Part shown: piece by piece, positions 6,310-6,742 of the stretch
Layout of the letters: the number at the start of each line of letters is the position of its first letter
Position numbering within the stretch: the first letter of the stretch is position 1
Origin: Verrucomicrobiota bacterium
Lineage (GTDB): Bacteria > Verrucomicrobiota > Verrucomicrobiia > Opitutales > Opitutaceae
Direction: 5' to 3'
DNA length: 6,742 bases
Assembly (NCBI GenBank): GCA_023443985.1
Contig: JAEZSJ010000257.1
Location: forward strand, 1 to 6,742
The notes under the pieces: model-generated
What the model saw: the letters and a program-made list of their open reading frames with translations, nothing else
The model's database searches: none
Told to the model about the DNA's origin: nothing
Position numbers and translations under genes: made by a program

Positions 6310-6735
6310 TCAGCGGCCGATATCGAGGGTCTTGGCGGCCATGTCGCGACCGGCTTTGACCGCGGCGAGGTTCGCCTCGTAGGCGCGCGTGGCGGAGATC
6401 AGGTCGACCATCTCCATGGCCATGTTGACATTGGGCATGCGCACGAAGCCCTGGGCGTCGGCGTCGGGATGCGACGGGTTGTGGACGACGGGACCGGGTC
6501 GAGTGTCGGCGGATACGGAGGAGACGCGCACGCCGCGCAGGGCCGGCGAGGTCGCGCTGTCGCCGATGTGCCGGAGCAGCTCGGACTCGAAGGAGACGAC
6601 TTGGCGCGCGTACGGCCGCCCGTCAGGGCCGCGGGTGGTCTGCGCGTTGGCGATGTTCTGCGCGATGATGTCGAGCCGCGCCCGCTGCGATTGGAGGCCG
6701 CCGGAGGCGGGGTCGATGCCGGGGATGAAGTCCAT
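6310..6735 (-). CDS. flgC: Flagellar basal-body rod protein FlgC
   Basis: The 141-residue product has the length of FlgC, a proximal rod subunit exported by the flagellar type III pathway. The N-terminal rod-family helix includes RARLDIIAQNIANAQTT (18-34), the conserved N-x-A-N-x-x-T-T motif. The C-terminal half carries the FlgC hallmark HPDADAQGFVRMPNVNMAMEM (89-109), followed by the helix DLISATRAYEANLAAVKAGRDMAAKTLDI. The centre (about 50-85) is a short variable loop. The gene appears complete, with the ATG at 6735; only seven bases of leader are inside the window, so the start's ribosome binding site cannot be judged. FlgC is normally preceded by flgB, expected just off the right edge. 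It is the most promoter-proximal gene in the window and the first in the visible transcript. Confidence 0.97.
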   Translation of the reverse strand: MDFIPGIDPASGGLQSQRARLDIIAQNIANAQTTRGPDGRPYARQVVSFESELLRHIGDSATSPALRGVRVSSVSADTRPGPVVHNPSHPDADAQGFVRMPNVNMAMEMVDLISATRAYEANLAAVKAGRDMAAKTLDIGR

Positions 6736-6742
6736 GGCGGGG

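Noticed and set aside
1..6742. Search for a novel system, mobile element, CRISPR array, RNA gene or internal promoter
   Set aside because: Coding genes fill the window with gaps of at most 40 bases. I saw no tRNA/rRNA, array-like repeats, transposase or convincing promoter elements; the content is an ordinary flagellar operon.

Overview
The window is a high-GC (roughly 70%) stretch of bacterial chromosome with nine genes, all on the minus strand and packed almost without gaps. Read right to left, in the direction of transcription, the order is flgC, fliE, fliF, fliG, fliH, fliI, fliJ, a membrane-anchored MotE/YlxF-like coiled-coil protein, and the 5' end of a probable fliK that runs off the left edge. 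This is the classic rod / MS-ring / switch / export-ATPase block of a flagellar operon. The order matches the Bacillus subtilis fla/che operon (flgB-flgC-fliE-fliF-fliG-fliH-fliI-fliJ-ylxF-fliK) from flgC onward.

Right end (about 5939-6735): flgC and fliE encode the proximal rod protein and the MS-ring/rod junction protein. Middle (3249-5903): fliF encodes the membrane-embedded MS ring and fliG the rotor protein that mounts on it; only 3 bases separate the two genes. Left-centre (897-3262): fliH, fliI and fliJ encode the stator-like regulator, the ATPase and the central stalk of the flagellar type III export motor. The fliH start lies inside the end of fliG, and fliI/fliJ and fliJ/motE-like are joined by 4-base ATGA overlaps. 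Left end (1-900): a MotE/YlxF-like protein with one N-terminal membrane helix, a coiled coil and an MgtE-N-like domain, then the fliK-like start.

No gap between genes exceeds 40 bases, and I see no promoter or convincing terminator. The transcript probably starts upstream of flgC (flgB would be expected off the right edge) and continues past the left edge. No RNA genes, mobile elements, CRISPR arrays or significant repeats are visible. Most start codons are preceded by C-rich leaders with no Shine-Dalgarno motif; fliH is the clear exception.

The organism is a flagellated, high-GC bacterium. The sequences do not look enterobacterial, and the combination of gene order, high GC and weak Shine-Dalgarno use makes me think of the Verrucomicrobiota (Opitutus-like). 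That is only an impression and needs a database search. I found no undescribed system here: it is a conserved flagellar operon with a few details worth a second look.
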